A DNA stretch of 64,000 nt from JAGVSZ01 sp963716855 (GTDB lineage Bacteria > Pseudomonadota > Gammaproteobacteria > Burkholderiales > SG8-39), in contig CAVQUV010000029.1 of assembly GCA_963716855.1 (NCBI GenBank), forward strand, positions 162,097-226,096, written 5' to 3'. A program made the translations under genes and the position numbers. Under the pieces are notes generated by a model. The model made no database searches. It was not told the origin of the DNA and saw only the letters and a list, made by a program, of their open reading frames with translations. Below, piece by piece: positions 22,688-30,462 of this stretch (position 1 is the first letter of the stretch; each line of letters begins with the position of its first letter).

Positions 22688-24007
22688 ATGGACGTCCTGC
22701 CGTTCCTGATGCTGCCGGTCGCCTTCGTCCTGATGTTTCTCGGCGTCCAGGTGGCGTTCTCGATGATGATCACCGCCGTGCTCTTCGGACTGGCGATCTT
22801 CGGCAACCGGGTCATCTTCCAGTTCATCGAGAAGATGGAGGACATTTCCTCCAACTTCGTGTTCGCGGCGGTGCCGCTGTTCGTGTTCATGGGCGCGATG
22901 CTCGAGAAGTCGGGCATCGCCGACAAGCTCTTCGAGGCGATCCACATCTGGACGCGCCGCCTGCCGGGCGGGCTCGCGCTCGCGACCGTCCTGATGTGCA
23001 TCTTCTTCGCTGCGTCCTCGGGCGTGATCGGCGCCACCGAGTCGGTGGTGGGCTTGCTCACCATCCCGGTCATGCTGCGCTACGGCTACGACAAGCCGCT
23101 CATCTCCGGGACGATCTGCGCCGGCGGGTCGCTCGGGACGATCATCCCGCCCTCGGTCGTGGCGGTGGTGATGGGGCCGCTCGCCAACCAGTCGGTGGGC
23201 GACCTCCTCTACGGCATGGTGTTCCCGGGCCTGATCATGGGTCTGCTGTACCTCGTGTACATCTTCACCCTGTGCGTGCTCCGCCCGGAGGCGGGGCCGC
23301 GGATCCCGCGCGAGCCCGGCGAGCCGAGCTTCGGCACGAAGCTCTGGATCACCACGCGCAACATGGTGCCGCCGGTGTTCATGATCTTCGCGGTGCTCGG
23401 CTCGATCCTGCTCGGGTGGGCCTCGCCGACGGAGGCCGCGGCGGTCGGCGCGTTCTGCTCCGTGCTGCTCACCGCGCTCTACCGCAACTTCTCGTGGACC
23501 GGGCTGTACCAGGCGCTGATCAAGACGCTGCAGATCACCGCCATGATCATGACCGTCCTGCTCGCCGGAACGCTCTTCACCGGCGTCTTCATCGGCGGCG
23601 GCGGGATCAACACCGCGAGCCTGCTGATCGCGAAGATGGCGCTCTCGCCCTGGATGCTGCTCGCGCTGATGATGCTGATCATCTTCATCGCCGGCTTCTT
23701 CCTCGACTGGATTTCGATCGTCCTCATCTTCGTCCCGCTGTTCACGCCGCTCGTCATCCAGGCCGGCTTCAACCCGGTCTGGTTCTGCGTGCTGTTCCTG
23801 ATCATGATCCAGACGAGCTACCTGACGCCGCCGATGGCGCCGGCGATCTTCTACCTGCGCGCGGTGGCGCCGCTCGAGATCACCATCCGGCACATGTATC
23901 GCGGCGTCGTGCCGTTCATCGCGCTGCAGTGCCTGACGCTCGTGATCGCGATGGTGTTCCCGATCACGGTCACCTGGCTGCCGAGCGTGATGCTCAATTT
24001 CCGCTGA
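22688..24007 (+). CDS. dctM: TRAP transporter large permease DctM (1)
   Basis: Large membrane subunit, 439 residues, forming the Na+-driven transport channel with DctQ. Conserved DctM segments: AVPLFVFMGAMLEKSGIADKLF, AASSGVIGATESVVGLLTIP, CAGGSLGTIIPPSVV, GWASPTEAAAVGAF and QTSYLTPPMAPAIFYLR. Around twelve hydrophobic helices. ATG directly follows the dctQ stop. 11 nt later starts the dioxygenase gene, so all five genes from 20179 appear co-transcribed. Confidence 0.93.
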   Translation: MDVLPFLMLPVAFVLMFLGVQVAFSMMITAVLFGLAIFGNRVIFQFIEKMEDISSNFVFAAVPLFVFMGAMLEKSGIADKLFEAIHIWTRRLPGGLALATVLMCIFFAASSGVIGATESVVGLLTIPVMLRYGYDKPLISGTICAGGSLGTIIPPSVVAVVMGPLANQSVGDLLYGMVFPGLIMGLLYLVYIFTLCVLRPEAGPRIPREPGEPSFGTKLWITTRNMVPPVFMIFAVLGSILLGWASPTEAAAVGAFCSVLLTALYRNFSWTGLYQALIKTLQITAMIMTVLLAGTLFTGVFIGGGGINTASLLIAKMALSPWMLLALMMLIIFIAGFFLDWISIVLIFVPLFTPLVIQAGFNPVWFCVLFLIMIQTSYLTPPMAPAIFYLRAVAPLEITIRHMYRGVVPFIALQCLTLVIAMVFPITVTWLPSVMLNFR

Positions 24008-24018
24008 AAGGAACGCTC

Positions 24019-24930
24019 ATGACCCCCGAACAGGTTCTCGCCCTTCCGCCCCGCGTGCTGACGCAGTCGCAGCGCGAGCACTACTTCCGCGAGGGCTACA
24101 TCCTGCTGGAGAAGATCATCGGCGACGAGTGGATCCACAAGCTCCGCGCCGCGACCGAGGAGCTCGTCGAGCGCTCGCGCAAGGTGACGAAGTCGGACAC
24201 GATCTTCGACCTCGAGCCCGCGCACCGGCCGGACGCGCCGCGGCTGCGCCGGGTGTCGAACCCGGTCGAGCACCACCCGGTGTTCTGGGAGTACTGCACC
24301 CAGTCGCCGCTCGGCGACATCGTCGCGGACCTGGTCGGGCCCGACGTCAAGTTCCACCACTCGAAGCTGAACTACAAGTGGGCGCAGGGCGGAGAAGAAG
24401 TGAAGTGGCACTACGACATCAGCTTCTGGCCGCACACCAACTACTCGCCGCTGACGGTCGGCACGTACCTCTACGACTGCGGCATGGACAACGGCCCGCT
24501 CGGGGTGATGCCGCGCAGCCACGAGCTGGAGCCGATGCTGAGCCAGTTCGACCACCAGGGCCGCTGGACGGGGTGCCTCCGCGAGGAGGACGTCGCGAAG
24601 CTGGACCAGTCGAAGGCGGTCTATCTCACCGGACCGGCCGGCTCGCTGACGATCCACAACTGCCGCACGCTGCACGCGTCGCCGAAGAACCTCTCGGACA
24701 CCGGGCGGCCGCTGCTGCTCTTCACGATGACGTCGGCCGACGCGTTCCCGTACACGGTGAACCCGATCAAGCCGAAGCACGACCAGACGATCATCCGCGG
24801 CCAGCGCGCCGCGTGGGCCCATCACGACCCGCGGCCGTGCCTCATTCCGCCGGACTGGTCGGGCGGCTACACGTCGATCTTCTCGCTGCAGCAGGAAGAG
24901 GACGAGAAGGCGGCGGTCGGGGCGATGTAG
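24019..24930 (+). CDS. Phytanoyl-CoA dioxygenase (PhyH) family protein 1
   Basis: Fe(II)/2-oxoglutarate oxygenase of the PhyH family, 303 residues. Metal triad: HxD in VKWHYDISFWPH (about residues 132-134) and the distal His in RTLHASPKN; the 2-oxoglutarate arginine is likely in GRPLLLFT. A substrate-side motif NGPLGVMPRSHELEPM follows the family pattern. AAAGGAA precedes ATG 24019. Last gene of the hydroxylase-TRAP operon, so its substrate probably derives from the transported compound. Confidence 0.88.
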   Translation: MTPEQVLALPPRVLTQSQREHYFREGYILLEKIIGDEWIHKLRAATEELVERSRKVTKSDTIFDLEPAHRPDAPRLRRVSNPVEHHPVFWEYCTQSPLGDIVADLVGPDVKFHHSKLNYKWAQGGEEVKWHYDISFWPHTNYSPLTVGTYLYDCGMDNGPLGVMPRSHELEPMLSQFDHQGRWTGCLREEDVAKLDQSKAVYLTGPAGSLTIHNCRTLHASPKNLSDTGRPLLLFTMTSADAFPYTVNPIKPKHDQTIIRGQRAAWAHHDPRPCLIPPDWSGGYTSIFSLQQEEDEKAAVGAM

Positions 24931-25052
24931 CCATGGCCCGCCGCTGCATCCACGGCGGGCGCCGCAAGCGCGACTCCGCCTGACCGGCAGCTGCATCGTG
25001 CCGTGCATCCTGCGCGATGCGCGGGCGCTCGTGCTGCGCTAGACTGAGCAGC

Positions 25053-25259
25053 ATGAGCGAGATCATCTTCCTGGTTGAAGAGGCACCCGAAGGAGGCTAC
25101 GTCGCCCGAGCGGTCGGCGAGTCGATCTTCACTGAAGCCGATGATCGGTCGAGCCTGCAGGAGCGCGTTCGCGAAGCGGTTCTCGCCCACTTCGACGACG
25201 GTAAGGCGCCGAAACTCATCCGCCTTCACTTCGTCCGCGACGAGGTGATCCCGGTATGA
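25053..25259 (+). CDS. hicB: HicB-like antitoxin
   Basis: Sixty-eight-residue partial RNase-H-fold protein of the HicB/COG1598 type (IIFLVEEAPEGGYVARAVGESIFTEADD...LIRLHFVRDEVIPV). Such short forms are often mislabelled as a dehydrogenase subunit. It should neutralise HicA and may bind its own promoter, although no DNA-binding C-terminal domain is evident. Its stop overlaps the hicA ATG (ATGA at 25256). A longer start at 25017 is possible but lacks similarity. Confidence 0.75.
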   Translation: MSEIIFLVEEAPEGGYVARAVGESIFTEADDRSSLQERVREAVLAHFDDGKAPKLIRLHFVRDEVIPV

Positions 25260-25524
25260 AATTGCCCCGGGACCTCTCCGGGGCGAAGCTGATCAGGGCG
25301 CTCGGAAAGCTCGACTACCGGGTGACCCGCCAGGCGGGCAGCCATGTGCGCCTTACTACCGACACGCCCTCGCAGCATCACATCACCATTCCGAATCACG
25401 ATCCGCTAAGGTCGGAACGCTCGCCGCGATACTCGGCGACGTAGCGGCGCACGCGAAGCTTGCGCGAGGAAATATGGCGCGGCTGTCGAACGAGGCTGAA
25501 ACCGAGGTCGCCCGACTGTTCTGA
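25256..25524 (+). CDS. hicA: HicA-like mRNA interferase toxin, -1 frameshift
   Basis: Small dsRBD-fold toxin. KLPRDLSGAKLIRALGKLDY, the catalytic-His segment AGSHVRLTT and IPNHDPLR are diagnostic for HicA. As written the frame leaves the family after NHDPLR at about 25409; restoring one base gives VGTLAAILGDVAAHAKLARG and a stop at 25522, about 89 residues. Overlaps hicB by four bases and ends one base from the corrected stop of the convergent panB-like gene. Confidence 0.72.
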
Positions 25525-25525
25525 T

Positions 25526-26390
25526 CTAGCGCAAGGCCTTGCCCGAGCCGCGCCTCGAGCTTCGCGACCTCGTCGGGCTGCATGCCGTAGCTGTGCTCGG
25601 CGTCGGGGAAGACGCCGTCGCGCACTTCCGCCGCGTAGGTCTTCAGCGCCTCGACCGCGACCTGCGAGAGGTTGGCGTAACGCTTGGTGAACTTCGGCTT
25701 GAACTGGTCGAAGACGCCGAGGAGATCGAACGCGAGCAGGAGCTGCGCGCAACCCGACGGCCCGGCGCCGATGCTGAAGGTGAAGATGTTCACGGCCTCG
25801 TGGACGGCGCGGCCGACCGGCGCCGGCACCGCCTCGATCTCGAACCCGATCGCGCCCGCCTCCTGGATCGCGAGCGCGTCGTCGATGATCCGCAGCGCAT
25901 CCTCGGCGGTGCGCCCCTGCAGCTTGAAGCCGCCGTACTTGTGCACGAAGTGCGGGCACATCCCGACGTGGCTCATGACCGGGACGCCCGCGTCGGCGAT
26001 CGCGCGGATGATCGGCGCCTGCGCGCGGCCGCCCTGCATCTTGACGCAGTCGACCTGCCCCTCCTTCATGAACCGCAGCGCGTTCTGCACCGCGATCGCG
26101 GGGTTCGCGTAGCTGCCGTACGGCATCGCGACGAGCGAAAACGTGTTGGGCGCGCCGCGCCGCACTGCACGGCAGTGCTCGAGCATGAGATCGACGGTCG
26201 CGGGCAGCGTGTTCGGGTGCCCGTAGCTCACCATCGCGAGGCTGTCGCCGATCGCGACGATGTCCAGCCCGGCGCGCTCCGCCCAGATCGCGGTCGGATA
26301 GTCGGGAATCGACGCCATCACGAGGCGGCGCCCGGTGCGCTTCGCCTCGAGGAGATCGGGGATCGTGAGCTTCTTGCGCTCTTCGGCCAT
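25526..26390 (-). CDS. PanB-like protein 2, divergent active site, one +1 frameshift
   Basis: Second PanB homologue, about 287 residues, sharing with the first the pattern IGDSLAM, RRGAPNTFSL, FKPKFTKRYAN and FPDAEHSYG. Asp84-equivalent is Ala (LVAMPYGSY) and Glu114-equivalent is Gln (VKMQGGR); Asp45- and Glu181-equivalents are kept (FEIEAVPA). As written the frame runs on antisense through hicA to 25383, but removing one base from CCC at 25542-25544 gives ...ARLGKALR and TAG at 25526. Length then fits 3n+1. ATG 26390, 14 nt after the PhyH-type gene: a two-gene operon. Confidence 0.75.
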
Positions 26391-26404
26391 AAGCGGTTCC
26401 CGGC

Positions 26405-27238
26405 TCAGGCGCGGAACTGCTGGCGGTCGGTGCCCGAGTAGAGGGCCTTGACCTGCCGCCCCACCGACTCGGCATGCGCGGCGAGCGCCGCGTCGTCGAG
26501 ATCGTGCTGCGGGCGCGGCTCGGGGTCGAAATTCCCCTCCTTGTCCACGCCGCGCACCAGCATCGCCGCGTCGCGCACCTTGGTCTGGCGCACGTAGGTC
26601 GGGATGTAGCGGATCGCGAGCCCGATGCGCCGGTCGGCGGTGCGGTTCGGCTCCGAGCCGTGCACGAGCTTGATGTGATGCAGCGACATCTCGCCCGGCT
26701 GGAGCGCGATGCCGACCGCTTTCGACTTGTCGACCTCGACCGCGATCTCCTGGCCGCGCGAGAGCAGGTTGTCCTTGTGGAAGGTGTCGACGTGCGGCAG
26801 CTGGTCGATCTTGTGGCTGCCGGGGATCATCTGCATGTAACCGTTCGCGGGCGTCGCCTCGGTGAACGCGACCCACGCGGTCACGACGTCGTCGGGATCG
26901 AGCCCCCAGTAGGTCGCGTCCTGGTGCCAGGACACGAAGCCCGGGTTGTCCGCCTCCTTGATGAAGAAGTTGGTCGTCCAGCACAGGATGTTCGGCCCGA
27001 TCACGTCCTCCACCGCGTCGAGGATCTTCGGGTGGTGCACCAGCTCGTCGGCCCAGGTGAAGAGGAGATGGCACTTGTGCCGCCAGTTGCCCTGCAGCGG
27101 CGCGCCGGTCTTGCGCTCGTGGTCCTCCAGCCGCCGGCGGTAGGACGCCGCCTCCGCGGTCGACAGGACCCGGATCGGGAAATAGCAGCCTTGGCTGTGG
27201 TACTGCTCGACCGCGGCGCTCGTCAGAACCTTGGGCAT
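26405..27238 (-). CDS. Phytanoyl-CoA dioxygenase (PhyH) family protein 2
   Basis: Fe(II)/2-oxoglutarate oxygenase, 277 residues. Metal ligands in VSWHQDATYWG (HxD) and LVHGSEPN (distal His); 2-oxoglutarate Arg likely in RRIGLAIRY. ANGYMQMIPGSHK matches the PhyH core. Only distantly similar to the copy at 24019, so it is not a recent duplicate. ATG 27238 with GAGGAGG. First gene of the minus-strand pair with panB-like 2, divergent from the second TRAP operon. Confidence 0.88.
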   Translation of the reverse strand: MPKVLTSAAVEQYHSQGCYFPIRVLSTAEAASYRRRLEDHERKTGAPLQGNWRHKCHLLFTWADELVHHPKILDAVEDVIGPNILCWTTNFFIKEADNPGFVSWHQDATYWGLDPDDVVTAWVAFTEATPANGYMQMIPGSHKIDQLPHVDTFHKDNLLSRGQEIAVEVDKSKAVGIALQPGEMSLHHIKLVHGSEPNRTADRRIGLAIRYIPTYVRQTKVRDAAMLVRGVDKEGNFDPEPRPQHDLDDAALAAHAESVGRQVKALYSGTDRQQFRA

Positions 27239-27302
27239 CGGGGCGTCCTCCTCTGACGCGGATGGTGCGGGCGGTCCGGCCCGCACCCAGTGACACAGTG
27301 AA

Positions 27303-27323
27303 GAGATATGACTAACATATCAT
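27303..27323 (+). promoter_or_regulatory. Operator candidate between PhyH2 and TRAP operon 2
   Basis: Perfect six-base inverted repeat GATATG (27306-27311) and CATATC (27317-27322) around ACTAA, and an 11-mer CTAACATATCA shared with the site at 20124-20134. It lies in the 197-nt divergent intergenic region, positioned to control both directions. Confidence 0.5.
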
Positions 27324-27435
27324 GGCAACGCGCACCCCGAGGAGCGCCGCCGACGGGGCGCCGCGGGGACAACGAGAAACGGCGCCCACCGCCACGGTGC
27401 GGCGCAGCACCCACCGACAACAGGAGGATCCACCC

Positions 27436-28470
27436 ATGACGAGCAGCAGACGCCGTTTCATCGCCGGTGCGGGCGCCGTCGCAGGCGCAGCGATCGCCGG
27501 CGCCCCCGCGATCGTGACCGGGCAGCAGCCCGCGAAGTGGAAGATGCAGACGCTGTGGAGCGCCGCGGAGATCACGCAGAAGACGTTCGAGGACCTCTGC
27601 ACCCGCATCGGCAAGGCGACCAACGGTCGCCTCGAGATCCAGCCCTTCGCGGCGGGCGCGGTGGTCGGTCCGTTCGAGACCCTCGAGGCGGTGCAGGCCG
27701 GCGTGCTGCAGGGCCAGGCGACCGCGCCGGTGTACTTCACCGGCAAGGACGCGGGCTTCTCGATGCTCGGCGACCTCAACTTCGGCTACCAGCATCCCTG
27801 GCAGGCGGACGCGTTCTACTACTACAAGGGCGGCCTCGACCTCCTGCGCGAGGGCTACGCGCGCTTCAACGCGCACTGCGTCGGCGTCACCTGGTGGGGG
27901 CTCGAGTCGATCGTCTCCAAGCGCCCGATCCGCAACATGGCCGACTTCAAGGGCGTGAAGTTCCGCTCGCCGCAGGGCATCTCCGCCGATATCCTCACCA
28001 AGCTCGGCGCGGCGATCGTCGTGCTGCCGGGCGGAGAGGTGTACTCCTCGCTCGACAAGGGCGTCGTGGACGCCGCGGACTGGGCCACGGTCTCGATGAA
28101 CCAGCGCATGGGCTTCCACGAGGTGGCGAAGTTCCCCACCATGTTCACCCATTCGATGCCGTGCCAGGACTTCACCGTCAACGCCGCGGCGTGGAAGGCG
28201 CTCCCCGACGACGTGAAGCAGATCGTGACGAGCTGCGTGCGCGAGTGGAGCGTCGACCAGGTGCAGCGCGTCGCGGTCGAGGACGTGCGCGTGCTCGGCG
28301 AGCTCAAGGGCAAGGGCGTCACGCTGACGACCTGGGACCCGGAAGAGCTGCGCAAGGTGCGCGCGCTGGCGCAGCAGGTCTGGGCCGACTGGGCGAAGAA
28401 GTCCCCGCTTGCCAAGCGCGCCTACGACGCGCAGACCGCCTGGCTGAGAGACCTGGGCTTGCTCGCATGA
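27436..28470 (+). CDS. dctP: TRAP transporter solute-binding protein DctP (2)
   Basis: Periplasmic receptor of 344 residues with a Tat-type signal (SSRRRFIAGAGAVAGAAIAGAPAI). Mature protein starts near QQPAKWKMQTLW; core motifs GLESIVSKRPIRNMADFKGVKFRSP and GVVDAADWATVSMN identify a TRAP binding protein of the alpha-keto acid/mannitol-type group (SmoM/TakP-like). AGGAGGAT precedes ATG 27436; an in-frame ATG at 27322 is within the operator region and is rejected. Begins the second TRAP operon. Confidence 0.92.
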   Translation: MTSSRRRFIAGAGAVAGAAIAGAPAIVTGQQPAKWKMQTLWSAAEITQKTFEDLCTRIGKATNGRLEIQPFAAGAVVGPFETLEAVQAGVLQGQATAPVYFTGKDAGFSMLGDLNFGYQHPWQADAFYYYKGGLDLLREGYARFNAHCVGVTWWGLESIVSKRPIRNMADFKGVKFRSPQGISADILTKLGAAIVVLPGGEVYSSLDKGVVDAADWATVSMNQRMGFHEVAKFPTMFTHSMPCQDFTVNAAAWKALPDDVKQIVTSCVREWSVDQVQRVAVEDVRVLGELKGKGVTLTTWDPEELRKVRALAQQVWADWAKKSPLAKRAYDAQTAWLRDLGLLA

Positions 28471-28478
28471 GTGGGGCA

Positions 28479-28498
28479 CCGGCGCCGCCCGGCGCCGG
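28479..28498 (+). terminator. GC hairpin between dctP2 and dctQ2
   Basis: Perfect nine-base arms CCGGCGCCG (28479-28487) and CGGCGCCGG (28490-28498), 8 nt after the dctP2 stop. Lacks a U-tract. It occupies the same place as the true terminator in the other TRAP operon and probably stabilises the dctP transcript or slows read-through. Confidence 0.5.
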
Positions 28499-28561
28499 CG
28501 CGAGCCCGCAGGGCCGCCCCAAGGGCGAGCGCCCGAGCGCACTTCGCGCGAGGGCAGTCCA

Positions 28562-29089
28562 ATGAGCCCGGCCGCGCGGCGGTCGGCGGTCGACCGCTTC
28601 TGCGACGCGGTCGACGCGACCAACGCGTGGACCGGGCTCGTCTGCGGCTTCGCCATCGCGATCGTTACCGGGGTGGTGATCTGGGAGGTCGTGGCCCGCG
28701 GCATGTTCGGGAGCCCGACCGTCTGGGCGAACGAAACCACGGTGTACCTGTCGGCCGTCGCCTACCTCGTGGTGGGCGGCTACGCCCTGCTCCACCGGCG
28801 CCACGTCCGCATCGACGTGATCTACGAGCGGCTCGCGCCGCGCACCCGCGCCAAGCTCGATCTCTTCACGTTCGCCTTCTTCGTGCTCTACGCCGGCACG
28901 CTCGTGTGGATCGGCGGCGACATGGCCTGGGCGTCGTTTCAGCAAAGCGAGACCACCGGCACGCCGTGGAGCCCGCCGATCTGGCCGGTGAAGCTCGCCA
29001 TCCCGGTGGCGGGTTTGCTGCTTCTCCTGCAAGGCACTGCCAACCTCCTGCGCGATCTCGGCATCGCCACGCCGCGCTCGCCGCAATGA
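28562..29089 (+). CDS. dctQ: TRAP transporter small permease DctQ (2)
   Basis: Small permease, 175 residues, four hydrophobic helices with IWEVVARGMFGSPTVWANETTVYL and RRHVRIDVIYERL, the standard DctQ landmarks. Stop TGA overlaps the dctM2 ATG (29086-29089). Ninety-one nt separate it from dctP2. Confidence 0.9.
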   Translation: MSPAARRSAVDRFCDAVDATNAWTGLVCGFAIAIVTGVVIWEVVARGMFGSPTVWANETTVYLSAVAYLVVGGYALLHRRHVRIDVIYERLAPRTRAKLDLFTFAFFVLYAGTLVWIGGDMAWASFQQSETTGTPWSPPIWPVKLAIPVAGLLLLLQGTANLLRDLGIATPRSPQ

Positions 29090-30402
29090 GCATCGAGCTC
29101 CTCAGCCTGCTGTTCGTGGCGGTGTTCGTCGCCGTGCTGCTGACGGGACTGCCACTCGCGTTCGCGACCGGCGCCGTCGCGGTCGTGTTCGCGCTCGCCC
29201 TCTTCGGCGTGCCCGGTCTCACGCTCATCATCAGCCGCGTGTTCACGCTGATGGGCAACTACGTCCTCGTCTCGGTCCCGCTGTTCATCTTCATGGCGTG
29301 CATTCTCGAGCGGGCGGGCGTGGCCGCGGCGATCTTCCGCACCGTCTATGTCTGGTCCGGCCGGCTGCGCGGCGGACTCGCCGTCGCGGTGATCATCTCC
29401 TGCGCCTTAATGGCCGCGATGGTCGGCGTGATCGGCGCCGAGATCGTGACGATGGGCGTGGTGGCGCTCCCCGCGATGCTCTCGCGCGGCTACAAGAAGG
29501 ACCTCGCGCTCGGGTGCATCTGCGCCGGCGGCGGGCTTGCGACGCTGATCCCGCCGAGCGTGGTGTTCATCATGTGGGGCCTGACGGCCGGCGTCTCGAT
29601 CGGCCAGCTCTACATGGCCGGCGTCGTGCCCGGCCTGCTGCTCGCGGCGCTGTACATCGCCTACATCATGGCGCGGTGCCACTTCCAGCCGGACATCGCG
29701 CCGCTGCCGAGCGCCGCGGAGCGGGCGATCCCGCTCGTGGAGAAGATCGCCATGCTCCGAGAGCTGGCGCTGCCGGCGCTGGTGGCGTTCAGCGTCCTCG
29801 GCTCGCTCTATCTCGGCTGGGCGACGCCGACCGAGGCGGCCGGCGTCGGCGTGATCGGGGCGATGGTCGCGGCGGCGGTGAATGGCCGCATGACCTGGGC
29901 GAACCTCAAGATCGCGCTCGCCGACACCGCGAAGGTGAGCGCGATGCTCTACTGGCTCTTCTTCGGCTCCTCCGCGCTGATCGGCGTCTATACCCTGGCC
30001 GGCGGCACGAAGCTCATCCAGGACACCATGACGAGCCTGCCGGTGAGCCCGATCGTGGTCATCATCGCGATGCAGATCATCTGGATCATCCTCGGCTGCT
30101 TCATCGACTGGATCGGCATCCTGCTCCTCACCGCGCCGATCTTCGTGCCGGTCGCCTCCGCGCTCGGGTTCGATCTCGTCTGGCTGGGCGTGCTCTTCTG
30201 CATGAACATGCAGATCTCCTACATCTCGCCGCCCTTCGGGCCGGCCGCGTTCTACCTCAAGGGCGTGACGCCGAAGGACGTGACGCTCACCGAGATCTTC
30301 CAGTCGATCTGGCCGTATCTCGGGCTGCAGGGGCTCGGGCTCGGACTCGTGATCGCGTTCCCGCAGATCGCGCTCTGGCTGCCCAGCACCATGGCGCGCT
30401 GA
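29086..30402 (+). CDS. dctM: TRAP transporter large permease DctM (2)
   Basis: Large permease of 438 residues. SVPLFIFMACILERAGVAAAIF, AAMVGVIGAEIVTMGVVALP, CAGGGLATLIPPSVVFIMWG, GWATPTEAAGVGVIG and MQISYISPPFGPAAFYLK are conserved DctM blocks. ATG 29086 overlaps dctQ2 by four bases. Sequence differs substantially from DctM 1, so the two transporters probably serve different but related ligands. Confidence 0.93.
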   Translation: MSIELLSLLFVAVFVAVLLTGLPLAFATGAVAVVFALALFGVPGLTLIISRVFTLMGNYVLVSVPLFIFMACILERAGVAAAIFRTVYVWSGRLRGGLAVAVIISCALMAAMVGVIGAEIVTMGVVALPAMLSRGYKKDLALGCICAGGGLATLIPPSVVFIMWGLTAGVSIGQLYMAGVVPGLLLAALYIAYIMARCHFQPDIAPLPSAAERAIPLVEKIAMLRELALPALVAFSVLGSLYLGWATPTEAAGVGVIGAMVAAAVNGRMTWANLKIALADTAKVSAMLYWLFFGSSALIGVYTLAGGTKLIQDTMTSLPVSPIVVIIAMQIIWIILGCFIDWIGILLLTAPIFVPVASALGFDLVWLGVLFCMNMQISYISPPFGPAAFYLKGVTPKDVTLTEIFQSIWPYLGLQGLGLGLVIAFPQIALWLPSTMAR

Positions 30403-30462
30403 GCCGCTGCGGCGGCGCGAGCGCGGTATGCTCCGCGCCAACGTTCGCGCGCCAAGCGTCTG

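Noticed and set aside
25017..25259. 2-oxoisovalerate dehydrogenase subunit label for the small protein at 25053
   Set aside because: This is a common mis-annotation of HicB-like proteins; size and linkage to HicA fit an antitoxin.
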